Shown here one piece after another: positions 43,858-54,290 of a stretch of 64,000 nt of DNA. The first letter of the stretch is position 1. Every line of letters starts with the position of its first letter. A model generated the notes under the pieces. The model was not told the DNA's origin, searched no databases, and worked only from the letters and a program-made list of their open reading frames with translations. This DNA comes from Liolophura sinensis (Eukaryota; Mollusca; Polyplacophora; Chitonida; Chitonidae): contig NC_088306.1 of the NCBI RefSeq assembly GCF_032854445.1, positions 2,476,373-2,540,372 of the forward strand, read 5' to 3'. Position numbers and translations under genes: made by a program.

Positions 43858-45160
43858 GGATTTGCGACGTGTTTGATGCCGTATTTGGGCATCATATGTA
43901 ACACACTCGGGAGCACCGCTCCCATTTAGGATGCAACTATTTTTTAGACGAGAATGCCCAATAAGACACTTCGTTAAAACTACCAGGTATCTACGAGACA
44001 TTCCACAAGTATAAAAGCTGTAGCCAATGACAGATGAATAGCATGTCCCATTCAGCCTGCTAAAGGCGACGAATATGTAAAAGAATACTATGCTGTATGT
44101 CAGTGTACGGGATTTTAACCCGAGATACAGGTTTATATGGGACAGCTTTTGCTTCCCTGTCTACGACTGTATCCAGATAAAAATAATATCTTTGCCTCTT
44201 TTAATCAGTTTTCAAAAATTAATGGATTTTTAAATTTATTATTCTCAAATGCCAAAAAGGTAGGAGAGAGAGTCACTGCATATCACTTGCCCTCTGGGCG
44301 AAACATATAGGCCAGGAGTATAGCAGTGGCCTCGGGAGAGAAGATAGATGATCAAGGTGGAAGACGAAGAGAAGTGACCCACTGTACTTAGACAGCATCA
44401 AGCGCAATTCTGTCCCCAATGTCTGACTGTCAGTGTATATAAATTTATAATCCATATAATTAGCCTTAAATTCAGGGAAAACTTTGTTGAATTATAAAGG
44501 GTTCGCTTTGGATTTATTATGATTACGTAGATCAAATATCAATTTAGGTTGTGGAAGAAGCCAGGGAGGAGAATGCAGAAATGATACTGGAGATATATCC
44601 TCTATCTTGATGCCCTGTTCCACAATATGATCCCGAACATTGAGGCCAAACGAAGGGATCTTGTTACCACACTGATATTTTTCTACAGCAAAAGAATTGA
44701 AAACACAGTCGTAGGCACGGTTTGCCGGATGAGCTTTAACTGTGTAGCATATCGAAGGCTAAGTTTAATACGTCGGTTATACAAAGAATACTCGTTAGCC
44801 TCAACGTATAAACTTTCTACTGGCGAGGTTCTAAAAGCAGCAATCTGAGCCAAGAACCTTGGAGATGGACCGGGTCCAACATTTTAAGATATGATTTCCT
44901 TGCGGAACCGTAAATGATAGGCCGATAATCCTATTTAGACCTCGTCAGAGAACGATACAGATTTAATAAAACAGATCGGTCATCTGTTATTATATCAAGA
45001 GCCTTTGTACGTTTAGTTTTAAGCATTGTAATGAGAAATAAACAATTTTTTGCGATCAAATATAACCCCTAAAAATTTATTTTCAAGGACTTTAACTGGT
45101 TCCCCACAAAATTTAAGATCCGAATTTAAATAAAGTTTCGTTTATTACTAAAATGAATAC
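43858..45160 (-). mobile_element. LINE copy C: I/Nimb-like, tail to RT thumb only
   Basis: Minus-strand remains of the cysteine-rich tail (43870-43990), RNase H (44090-44420, heavily decayed) and RT thumb (44700-45150). Its 3' UTR and A-rich tail are absent on the low-coordinate side, where the inverted repeat arm begins. No reading frame survives beyond about 70 codons. Confidence 0.8.
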
Positions 45161-46082
45161 GGACGATTTTGGTAATTTTTTACGATTTTTACTAACCTCT
45201 CGTCCTATTTATAATCTGAAGGCGGTGGCCTTACATGTTCCCTTGGGATGGGTTGGAACCAACGATTTGAAAACACAGACACTAACCTCATCACTACCTC
45301 ATGGTAGATATGAAACCCCCTGCAGTTATTTATGTGTATAGTTCTGGGAACAGGTTTAGACACAGTCTCTCTCGATTCGAATGTATAGACTACGTAGTGT
45401 ACTTTGTTATCCACCTTGTAAGATTCTATTGGTAGACATGTTTTTTTTTATTCTGTGCAGCACACACGCCCGGATAAACAATACATTTATTGTCCAATGC
45501 TTAGAATCCTGTCTCGATGGTCGCCGATAATCTGAGTACCCAATTCGGTTGAGCTACTCTCCTAAAGTTTCAGTGTATAGTTCACACTTACTCCGCGTTT
45601 TGAACCATTGCCAACTTGTGCGTTAAAATTCTCGACTCGGACAGACAGCAAAGACGTAATTATGCACATGTGACATAGACCAAACGTAAGTATCCAGCCC
45701 ATTGTGAGTTGTATACACAACCACTCCAGCCATTCCATTACAATGGGACACTCTTGCAGTTTTCTGAAAAGCTAGCTGTTGAGAAAATTTCAACTGTTTT
45801 AAATACACATAGAGCTGGAGTTTGTGTGTGTGAAATAGTCATGATTGGTACATCCGTAGTTAACTTAGAGGCCCCAGAACATGGCTCTTCATTTCAGGTC
45901 ATTTTTGCAACAAAGTTATACAAATTAATACAATGGAATTTTCCATGGAAGATTTCTTCAGTGTGAACTGTCTCCTGCTGCCAAATGTTGGTCATGAAGC
46001 ACAGTGTGGCAGCAGAGTACAACCAAACTCTCAGCTTGTCTCCAATAGTCAAGCTGGTAGGATACATTCACCCTCATTTTTG
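45161..46082. other. No firm gene; left flank of the transposon-like locus
   Basis: Plus-strand frames at 45709-45966 and 45933-46130 overlap each other. The second runs to a donor-like ATAAG|GTATGT at 46106 and into the first 14-bp motif. Joining it to the acceptor-like TATTTTAG at 46331-46338 gives a stop, so I do not call a spliced leader exon. Confidence 0.35.
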
Positions 46083-46083
46083 T

Positions 46084-46097
46084 GTCACGGGAGTCAC
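46084..46097 (+). promoter_or_regulatory. 14-bp motif, copy 1
   Basis: Exact GTCACGGGAGTCAC: two direct GTCAC words separated by GGGA. Confidence 0.85.
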
Positions 46098-46253
46098 ATT
46101 ATAAGGTATGTTATTTATTTTCACTACTGAATAATGTGTTGTCAGAGAATTCCATTGACTTATTTCACTTACTGGCATAGCACAATGTGAAAATGTGTAG
46201 TTATAATTTTATTTAGATGATTTAATATAATGGGAATTTTGATATTAAAGTCT

Positions 46254-46289
46254 GTCACGAGAGTCACATAACATTGTCACGGGAGTCAC
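46254..46289 (+). promoter_or_regulatory. 14-bp motif, copies 2 and 3 (22-bp spacing)
   Basis: GTCACGAGAGTCAC at 46254-46267 (one change) and exact GTCACGGGAGTCAC at 46276-46289, about 55-90 bp upstream of the ATG. Confidence 0.85.
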
Positions 46290-46341
46290 GCTGTGTAATC
46301 ATGGCCGTCAAATGTGGCTGTTCATGGTTATATTTTAGAGC

Positions 46342-48415
46342 ATGGCTCTAACAGCAGCAGAGAGACAGAGGAGGAGAAGAAATAAGCTAAAATCAACTGG
46401 TCAGTTTGATGCATACAAAGTGAGAGCTTCAAACTACAGGAAAGTGTATAGAGAAAAACAGAAAAGACTTTTAGGGCAGTTACCACCTCAAGATCAATCC
46501 ATACAGATCGAAAGGCAAAGGCTGTATGACCGAGCCCGCCAGTGGAAGTGCCGTGAAAAGAAACACACAGCCAGACTACAGGCTACTAAAAGTCCTACCA
46601 ATGCATATTCATCAAGGCGGACTCTCTCCCGGGCAATTAATCGTGTGAAGGTGCGACTACCTGTAAGCCCCAGAAAGAAGCGAGCTGTTCTGAGAAAATT
46701 GTCTTTGGAGTTTGGGTCTAATGTAAAATCACAATCAAGAATAGACAGGATTGCTAAAAACACTGTGGACAGAGTAAAATCATTTTACACCCGAGATGAT
46801 ATCAGCAAAATAGCCCCAGGGAAACGGGATGTAATCACTGTACGAAATGAAAGTGGCAAGTTCACACTCCAGAAAAGGTATCTCCTGACGAATATAAGGG
46901 AAACATTCGCAAGGCTTACAGAGGAAAACCCAGGCTTCAAAATTGGATTAAGCAAATTTGCTACTCTCAGGCCACAAAATGTTCTACTGAGTTCTCAGAC
47001 TCCCTCAAATGTTTGTCTTTGCTTGTACCATGAGAACTTGTTCTTGGCTTTTGATGGCATCCATAAGTATATACCGGACATTCCACTGTATTCAAAGGAT
47101 TTTCCGGGCAGTTGTCTATCAGCAGATAATGAAGCCTGCTGGTTCGATGAATGTGGCCATGATGAATGTGGATTTGAGAAGGCCTATCCGATGCCACTAA
47201 ATATCGATCTTCAACACACACCAATCAAATGGTTCTCATGGGGAGGAAAATGATGGTAGACTCACAAAACTGGAAAAGGATAAAACTGTTTTGGATTTGT
47301 ACAAGTATATATCTTCCATGATGCCAAAGTTTCTACAGCACTGTTTTGTTAAACGTCAACAGGCCGCACAGTATGAAGCTGACAAACATGAAGCCTCAGA
47401 ACAAGCATCATCAGTGGCCGTCTTACAGATGGACTTTGCTGAAAATTATACATGTACTGCACAGGACGAGGTGCAGTCTGCTCACTGGAACCAGTCCCAG
47501 GTTACACTATACGCCTCAGGGACATGGTTCAAGGGGCAAGTCTTGTCACATGTTATTGTAAGTGACTACAAGAAACATGATAAAACAGCAACAGTGGTTT
47601 TCATGGATGAATTGTTGTCATCCCTCCCAGGTGGAGGGCAAGTGAAGTGCGTGTGTGGACGGATGGCCCTGCCAGTCAGTTTAAGAATCGGTATGTTATG
47701 GCAGCCTTAGAGATGTTGTCCAGACGACACGGGGTCCGGCTACTGTGGAACTTCAGCGCCACAAGTCACGGTAAGGGTTCATTAGATGGAATTGGGGCAT
47801 GCGTCAAACGTGCAGCCACAGATGAAGTGAAAAGCAGACGACGTGTGATTAACACTGCTGCTGATTTCCATTCTGCAGTTCAACATGTTTTTGTGAAAAC
47901 CACACTGATATCTGCTGAATCTGATTGGGGAGCGTGCAGTCTCACTAAACCTGGAGAAACTATTCCAAGATGCCCCACCAGTCAAAGGAATTTCTCAATT
48001 TCATTGCATTGCATTTGCAGAGCAGGGCTATGACACAAAAAGGTATTCCGCTGCTGACGATGTCTGGTTTATGCCAGTGGAGGCCGTTTCCACTCTCAAA
48101 GTACAACCTGGTCAAATGGTTGCAGTAAGGATTCCAGGCAAGAGACGGGATGTAGTTTATATCTACATAGCAGAGATAAAAACTGTGGACATCTCCTCCA
48201 GTGAGGTCTATCTGACTTTCCTGAAGCGGTGTGGTAACCTTTACCAGTGGCCTGCTGATCTAGATGAGTGGTGGCAGTCAAACGAAGACATCCTGTGTGC
48301 CATGCCTATTCCAGAGCTTCTCAGAGGGCAGCTTTCTTTTCCAGAAGAAGACCTTGAGAAAGCTAGAAAAGCAGCTCTCGGTCTCCCAGAGATCAAATCC
48401 GTCTTTCTGAAGTAG
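46342..48415 (+). pseudogene. Transposase-like protein, broken by three frameshifts
   Basis: The coding region totals about 690 codons. It opens at ATG 46342 with a basic segment (AERQRRRRNKLKSTG, then paired R/K clusters to about residue 85). A middle domain has FSK-type words (LSKFATLRPQNVLL, then CLCLYHENLFLAFDGI) and a C/H cluster (CWFDECGHDECG) that may bind zinc. The carboxyl domain has QMDFAENYTC, AHWNQSQVTL, VWTDGPASQFKNRY and FSATSHGKGSLDGIGACVKR. Aspartate codons at 47432, 47662 and 47785 are candidates for an RNase-H-type metal site. I recall this signature from many uncharacterised, multi-copy invertebrate and fish proteins, consistent with a mobile origin, but I cannot name the superfamily. 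Frame changes occur near 47241-47250 (+1), 47643-47650 (-1) and 47890-47955 (+1). It is either recently dead or affected by sequencing error. Confidence 0.75.
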
Positions 48416-48622
48416 TTGTTAACATAATTAACAGCAGTGAATGACCAAACTGTTACAAGAAGTTAATATATCTATGTTGGAGATATAAATTTATTTCAAG
48501 TTCTCCCTCTTTCTCTGTTACATATAAATTTACAATGACGGACAACATTTTCAAATAATGTTTATTGTGTACATTAATTTTTTAAATGATTGATACTGCT
48601 TCTCCCTTCTAATAAGATACTT
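48416..48622. other. 3' region of the transposase-like gene
   Basis: AT-rich with no canonical AATAAA. TATAAATTTATTTCA and TTACATATAAATTT words are present. Confidence 0.4.
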
Positions 48623-48658
48623 GTCACGGGAGTCACATTTTTCTGTCACGGGAGTCAC
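48623..48658 (+). promoter_or_regulatory. 14-bp motif, copies 4 and 5 (22-bp spacing)
   Basis: Two exact GTCACGGGAGTCAC at 48623-48636 and 48645-48658, each preceded by T and followed by AT. Confidence 0.9.
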
Positions 48659-48832
48659 ATACTCTGTGTTTATCTCAACACTGTTGAGTTAACTTCATGT
48701 CATTGGACTTTGTCATGTCACAAGTTCATTTTGTGAAGAACATAAATAATCAAGAGAATTTACACTAGAAGTGAAAACTTGATTCAAAACAGAATGCAAG
48801 TGTCAGTGGTCAGAGCACCAGAATTTGTATGT

Positions 48833-48846
48833 GTCACGAGAGACGC
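48833..48846 (+). promoter_or_regulatory. 14-bp motif, broken copy 6
   Basis: GTCACGAGAGACGC looks like GTCACGAGAGTCACGC with TC deleted. Confidence 0.6.
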
Positions 48847-48995
48847 TGTTTTTTTTCTTCTTTATATTTCATGTTGAGATAATCTTCAAGTTGATAAAAG
48901 TTATTTCTGAAAGGAAGAACAGCTTCTTAGCTTTCAATGTGTGTATGCCTTACTAAAGTGGTTTCAAAATAGTGGGAGCTGAGAAAGTTTTATGT

Positions 48996-49009
48996 GTCAC
49001 GGGAGTCAC
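48996..49009 (+). promoter_or_regulatory. 14-bp motif, copy 7
   Basis: Exact GTCACGGGAGTCAC, the last copy on the right. Confidence 0.85.
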
Positions 49010-49241
49010 TAATGGAATGGCTGACTCCACCTTGACGCTTTAGACCTGACTTCAATAGTCAACGAGGGATCGAGACCTCTGTCTTTAAAGCCGTAACACA
49101 CTGTTGCTTGAAGCCTCTTTACTATAAAACTAGTAAACGGTTGCACCAGTTTCCAACCTGGCTATACCATAGGGCCAACAACAATCGTCCAGATACGATT
49201 ATCCGCGCCATGCACACACCGTCGCGCGAACAACATTGAAG

Positions 49242-49313
49242 ATGGCTGCAACAACATTTCCGATCACTCGCCCGATTTTTTATATTAATGATGTATCGTT
49301 TTCTGGCCTGTAA
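49242..49313 (+). CDS. Candidate first exon, MAATTFPITRPIFY start
   Basis: ATG in TTGAAGATGGCTGCAACA, a close match to the YY1-type initiator found at many animal start codons, within a short CpG-containing stretch (CCGTCGCGCGAACAAC). It encodes 23 residues (MAATTFPITRPIFYINDVSF then SGL) before TAA. A donor-like CCT|GTAAAA at 49310 would remove that stop. No continuation was found. Confidence 0.3.
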   Translation: MAATTFPITRPIFYINDVSFSGL

Positions 49314-50301
49314 AACGCATTAATACTCGCCTGGCCTTAACAGACATTAATGCTACTGGTAACATGACATAACCCACTGACCACGATCAACCGAAATACC
49401 TGCCTATGTGTCTGCTGTGAATATCGTCAACGTATTTCGGCAGCATATTACAAAAGGAAAAAAACCAAGTTTGTTCCCGGCTAAAAAGTCTAGTCCTACC
49501 ACCTCGCTTTGCTTTAACCTGGCAGCGCTCCACACATTTTCTGCTCTGAGTTTACTTACATGTAATTCTTAGTAAAATTCACATGTTTGGACGTGGGCTT
49601 AATTTGTTTGAAAGAATCCCGAAGATAAACCTTATCCCACTGGTTCAACGTTTCCTTGCACGGCCATGTTTGGCCCAACATTCTTAGAATTCATTGGCGT
49701 CTCACCCTTGGCTCATAAAATCGGATAATGTGAAGATACAATCGCTAATCCCACAGCACGGATTCGTCTCCCTGAATAATTTCATTTCAAGATTTAATGC
49801 CTATTAAGACCAGTGCAATCAGCTCACGGATTCCGAAGACTGCTTCAGCGAAAACCGCTGAGGAAAACAAAGATTACGTCAGAAATAGGAAATAGTGATA
49901 AATCTTCTCAGAAAGTGTTGTAAAAGAGAAAAAGGCAATCCATTAGTGAGATTTTGTTTTTCATGTGGATGAAATTGGAAGTGGTTTTCAACACCTTAAA
50001 GACGTAGGCACTTCGGGATCATACTTCGTCCTAACCTTTCATATGGTACTAGAGATTGAGATTTATTCTGCCGAAGCATGTATTCACTTGAAACACCTAA
50101 ACCTCGTTTGTACAAAATAAATGTTGATCAGAATTGGCTGAGGCTTTTTTTGTCTCTCTTCTTAATTTCTCAATGTCAGCAAAACACGTTTCTGTAAGTC
50201 ATTATTTACAACAGCTAATTCAATCTTCCACGTTTTGTGAGAACGAATTTTTCTTCGTGTATTTCTTAGCGGAAAAAGATTGAATGAATAATCAATTAAA
50301 C
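49314..50301. other. No gene recognised
   Basis: Spacer; nothing seen. Confidence 0.4.
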
Positions 50302-50409
50302 ATGGCGGAGAATGAACGATATTTCAACCATGTATTTCAGCGTAACGGAATCACATTTGGAAAGATATCTCGGTTTATTTCTATATGTTATACTGCTACA
50401 ATATACTGA
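50302..50409 (+). CDS. Candidate first exon, MAENERYFNHVFQ start
   Basis: ATG in AAACATGGCGGAGAATGA, the same context as at 30192 and 8794. It encodes 35 residues (MAENERYFNHVFQRNGITFG then an isoleucine-rich end) before TGA at the edge of the 43-bp tandem repeat. A weak donor-like CAGC|GTAACG lies after HVFQ. Confidence 0.3.
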   Translation: MAENERYFNHVFQRNGITFGKISRFISICYTATIY

Positions 50410-50612
50410 TCACTACACAAACTTAATGCTTGTAGCAACGACAATGTACTGATCACTACACAAACGTAATGCTTGTAGCAACGACAATGTACTGATCACT
50501 ACACAAACTTAATGCTTGTAGCAACGACAATGTACTGATCACTACACAAACGTAATGCTTGTAGCAACGACAATGTACTGATCACTACACAAACTTAATG
50601 CTTGTAGCAACG
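50405..50612. repeat. 43-bp minisatellite, 5 units with A/B alternation
   Basis: Units ACTGATCACTACACAAACTT... start at 50405, 50448, 50491, 50534 and 50577. Units 1, 3 and 5 read AAACTTAATG, while units 2 and 4 read AAACGTAATG, so the repeat grew as an 86-bp dimer. Confidence 0.95.
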
Positions 50613-51334
50613 CTAATGAATGACCTAATATTTTATGACTAAACCAGTGTCATATATCGCAATTTGTTATTATTGTTCTGAGTTCTGAGTTCTGAAATCT
50701 CCGTGACGAAATCACATGATTTGGAAGCGTATTCTACACCACTGTGTACACATTTCATCCAAAATCTGTGAATCGTGATCAGAAAATATCCAAAGAGAGT
50801 ACGATTTGAACTCGGCAGTGTAGTGCCGAGATACAAGCTGTTTTATATATATTACAAACACTAAAGTTGGAAAGGGGATTTGAAAGACCGCTGTGACGGA
50901 ATCACAAAATTTTCGTACCATTTCATCATAACCATGCTGATAAAAGTATTCATCATTATTTATTCAGGCGACTGTTTTGGAATTTGATGTTTAATAAATC
51001 ATCTTCAGTCATCAAAGAAACTTATTTAATCGGATATCATCTTACCTAATAAAAGACACAACGAAATAGTGTGTTCTGAACAGATCAAATTTAACAAGTA
51101 TTTAGGTTATGGGATAGGTTGCAGTTTATATATTCATGACATCAATTCGGGTAACTTTATGTTACTGAGCAACTGCTAGTGAATTGAAAGCGTATTAATC
51201 TATATATTTCAGCAGAGGAAAACATGCATTGTTTATATCTTTCGCCTATGAATAATCATTGTCGTCGATGACGCCATTAACTTCTGAGCATAACTAGTGA
51301 ATCATTTATCACAACGACATTTCAGTCAGTCGTC
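50613..51334. other. No gene recognised
   Basis: Two short overlapping minus-strand frames (50639-50921) lack domains. Confidence 0.4.
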
Positions 51335-51339
51335 TTATT

Positions 51340-51405
51340 ATTAACCTGGAATGTCCTTATTGGTTAACGGCTGGTATACGAATCCTCTTTCGACGCATAG
51401 ATTTT
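51340..51405 (+). repeat. REP-B copy 6, short
   Basis: GAATGTCCTTATTGGTTAAC, GGCTGGTATACGAATCCTCT and CGACGCATAG. Confidence 0.55.
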
Positions 51406-51974
51406 GCTTTTTTAGTATAATCACTAGAGCCGAAGATAGAGCCACATTTTGCACACAGATATTCTGCATTTCTAGTTGAAAGTTGGGCGTAAGGAATGTC
51501 ATTAGATTAAGATGATGACGACTCTGCTTCAATGACCATTGTCGGTTTAACCTTGTTTTCCAGTGTCGTGTATTTTACTACACTCTGCAGAAGAGTAAAA
51601 TTTTTCCTTAATCTGTCCAGTCCCACATGTGGTAACATGATGAATGTTGATACTGCCTGGAACTGTTGGACCATAACTGAAAAATTGCCGATGTGACGTT
51701 AAGCCATAACCATTCACTTATTCCATATTCTTCTGGGTCTGTATGGTCATCTGAATTTGCTGAGTGGCAGACTGCTGCGGAAAATGATTTCTGCGTCAGT
51801 AACAACTGCTTGTCTGTTTAGAATTTTGCTCTGAACAATGCTCTGAACTGAAATAATCACAGACGACCCAATAATAGGTCTTGCCATAACACTAAATGTT
51901 GAAACAGCATTTGGTCTTGGAAAAGCGACATAAAATTTTCAACAGAGTACATCTGAAGCATGGATATTGTACCG

Positions 51975-52092
51975 CGTGCGTCTTAGTTCTTTGGTAGATT
52001 GTGTTGAGCGTCGTTTTGTGAATTGGCGTTGCGATTATTGACCCCGAACGCCCTTACTGGCATACGGATGTCTATTTCCACGCATAGATTTA
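51975..52092 (+). repeat. REP-B copy 7
   Basis: TTGTGTTGAGCGTCGTTTTG, GCGTTGCGATTATTGACCCC and GAACGCCCTTACTGGCATAC. Confidence 0.8.
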
Positions 52093-52183
52093 GCAAAAAC
52101 TTTATTTTGCTTATAAAATTGAGACTGTTTTCCTTTAATGAATACATGCCAAAGGAACCTTGGGAGTTGATCGCGGACTTTTG

Positions 52184-52534
52184 TCATTGCCTCATCGACT
52201 GTGCCTTCTTTTTGGCCTTTAACAAGACATCCATCTGCGTCTGTCTGTCATACCACTCAAGATTACCATTCCTATCGTCCAAACCATCTGTAAAGATTTC
52301 AAACAGTTTGCCATCAGAACAAATCACGTACTTGCTTGACAAGCATGCCTCCCACTCTATGTGTCTGTGATACAAAGACAGGAAACCTGCTTTTGAGTAT
52401 AATGGCATGGACGGACACTTTATGGGCATAAGTATCATGTCATTACGGTACTTGCATTCGGACATGGTGTGTGGCATTTCTGACCTAAGAAGCACAAAGG
52501 TTGGTCTAAGAGAAGCGAATGACGATTTCCCCAC
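52184..52534 (-). CDS. Unrecognised reading frame, possible last exon
   Basis: A 117-codon minus-strand frame ends at a TGA (52184-52186). Its composition is that of an ordinary soluble protein, not repeat-derived: ECKYRNDMILMPIKCPSMPL, HRHIEWEACLSSKYVICSDG, LFEIFTDGLDDRNGNLEWYD and KAKKKAQSMRQ. An acceptor-like TGTGCTTCTTAG|GTC near 52487 (minus) suggests the true exon covers about the last 100 residues. The high-coordinate part may be intron. I do not recognise the family, and no partner exon is identified. Confidence 0.4.
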   Translation of the reverse strand: MGKSSFASLRPTFVLLRSEMPHTMSECKYRNDMILMPIKCPSMPLYSKAGFLSLYHRHIEWEACLSSKYVICSDGKLFEIFTDGLDDRNGNLEWYDRQTQMDVLLKAKKKAQSMRQ

Positions 52535-52584
52535 TTCACATTCAGGATGGTAAGCTTGAATAGTTAAAATTGTTCTGAAACCAT

Positions 52585-52650
52585 AACGCTGTCCACCGTC
52601 GTATAAATGAAATATTCTTGAGTACAGCGTAAAGCATCAGCTAAATCAAT
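52585..52650 (+). repeat. tRNA-derived SINE, 3' end
   Basis: CACCGTCGTATAAATGAAAT, ATTCTTGAGTACAGCG and an AATCAATAAAT tail. Confidence 0.8.
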
Positions 52651-53527
52651 AAATCTGAAATAATCAAACTCACATGGCGCTTTTACTGCTTCATTTTAAA
52701 TCCATTGCCATCTCTGATGATGATTACGTTGAGATTTACCTGGGGTCATTCTCTTAATTTAATAGCTTTCAAAATATTCAGCTACACATGATTTTATTCT
52801 GGCGTCTATTCGCATGTTTCGAGGTGTTGTAAACTTCACTGGCAAAAAACATGAAGCCAGGCTTTTAACCAATGCCAATCGTTTGTGTGGACTGACTAAG
52901 TGGGATTTTTTCCCTCCTACTCTTTGCCCTCCAAAATGTCCTCCAGGATCGGATGATCAGCATTGTTTTAGAATTTCCAGCTCGGCAGCAGTCATTTGTC
53001 ACCTCGGTATCTGCTCCGTAGCCTGTCAGAGGCCTGGTACTATTCTAGTGCTTTTCAGTCGGGCCAGTCTCGTTCTGCTGCAGATTTAAGCATGCTGCAA
53101 TGTAATAAAAATCGTTCTTGAACGCATGTATAAATGTGACTGCAGTTTGTGTGTAGCCATTATACTATAGGAAGACTATTACATGTATTGAAATATTTAA
53201 AAGGGCGTACTTTTCATGACGGAATCACCGAAATCGTACGAACGTACAACATATTCACATAGGTCTTTGGCTAGCTGATTACTTTCTTGCACGGACTTGA
53301 GACAAAACATTTGGTTTTATTTTAGTACATATTAATTTATCTACAAATGTACATTATCTATCTATAATAAGACATTATAGGCCCTTACCTTGCTGAACAC
53401 CAGTCCAGAATAATGGCTGTAAAATTACGACATCCGTGCGTTGATCCCATGGCGAAAGTCTGAAATTTCCGCTCGAAGTTCTCTGCGCGTGCAAAGCATA
53501 TTCCTCATGAATATTGAAAAACTGCAG
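52651..53527. other. No gene recognised
   Basis: The 91-codon plus-strand frame 52814-53089 is cysteine- and proline-containing (CPPKCPPGSDDQHC) but unplaced. Confidence 0.35.
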
Positions 53528-53539
53528 TCAATTTCAATG
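53528..53539. repeat. SINE target-site duplication, left
   Basis: TCAATTTCAATG, exact match at 53806-53817. Confidence 0.92.
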
Positions 53540-53805
53540 TGGCTCAGTCGGTTAGCGCGTTAGCGCAGCGTAATGACCCAGGAGTCTCTCACCAATGCGG
53601 TCGCTGTGAGTTCAAGTCCAGCTCATGCTGGCTTCCTCTCCGGCCGTATGTGGGAAGGTCTGCCAGCAACCTGCGGATGGTTGTGGGTTTCCCCCCAGGC
53701 TGTGCCCGGTTTCCACTCACCATAATGCTGGCCGCCGTCGTATAAGTGAAATATTCTTGAGTACGGCGTAAAACACCGATCAAATAAATAAATAAATCAA
53801 ATAAA
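53540..53805 (+). mobile_element. tRNA-derived SINE, plus strand with TSD
   Basis: Starts exactly at box A (TGGCTCAGTCGG, 53540-53551), so it lost only the first bases of the head. Box B GAGTTCAAGTCC lies at 53608-53619. The body and a tail of AAATAAATAAATAAATC type follow. It is bounded by a 12-bp target-site duplication. Confidence 0.95.
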
Positions 53806-53817
53806 TCAATTTCAATG
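53806..53817. repeat. SINE target-site duplication, right
   Basis: TCAATTTCAATG, matching 53528-53539. Confidence 0.92.
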
Positions 53818-54156
53818 CACTGGACAGTGCTCTGTTTACATAAACTATGAAAGCTGTGAAAATGTAATTTTAAAACTTGGCTCTAGTGGCATATTTTCCG
53901 TGGAACTCATGTAACCAGATTATGGCTAGGTCAGGTTTAACCCAGAGAAAGACGCTTAAGACATCTAAAAACAATGTAGCTAAAAATGCAAATGTCACAT
54001 TACACTTTGCCATTTGTACTCTTTTTGCCCAAATGTCGCTCATTTGTACTAAATGTACTCTCGCTCCCATTTGTAAACTTCCAACTGTACTGCCCTCGCC
54101 TTACCAAGTTTTTATCGTACTGTTGTTCACGTTTGCAGACTTCCGAATGTTCTTTC

Positions 54157-54290
54157 CTTTGTTTCAGCAAATTTTCAAATGTTCTATCGCTCGTTTCGGC
54201 AAGTTTTCAAATGTGCTATCGTTCATTTCAGCAAATTTTCAAATATGCTATCGCTCGTTTCAGCAAATTTTCAAATGTACTATCCTTCGC
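54157..54290. repeat. 32-bp tandem repeat, about 4 units
   Basis: Units of the form TCGTTTCAGCAAATTTTCAA then ATGTGCTATCGC. Each unit contains a polypyrimidine-CAG word. The overlapping plus-strand frames at 53877-54318 are by-products. Confidence 0.9.

Larger units (their letters stand above)
46083..49009 (+). mobile_element. Putative DNA transposon with subterminal 14-bp repeats
   Basis: The unit is defined by seven copies of GTCACGGGAGTCAC: three before the gene (46084, 46254, 46276) and four after it (48623, 48645, 48833 broken, 48996). All read on the plus strand. Starts at 46254/46276 and at 48623/48645 are both 22 bp apart. The only long coding region between them is a transposase-like gene. 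Outer termini, inverted repeats and target duplications were not located, so the true ends may lie outside these limits. Confidence 0.6.

Noticed and set aside
46331-46345. Spliced leader exon 45933-46105 joined to the transposase-like gene
   Set aside because: The splice would give a TAA three codons later and misses the ATG frame.
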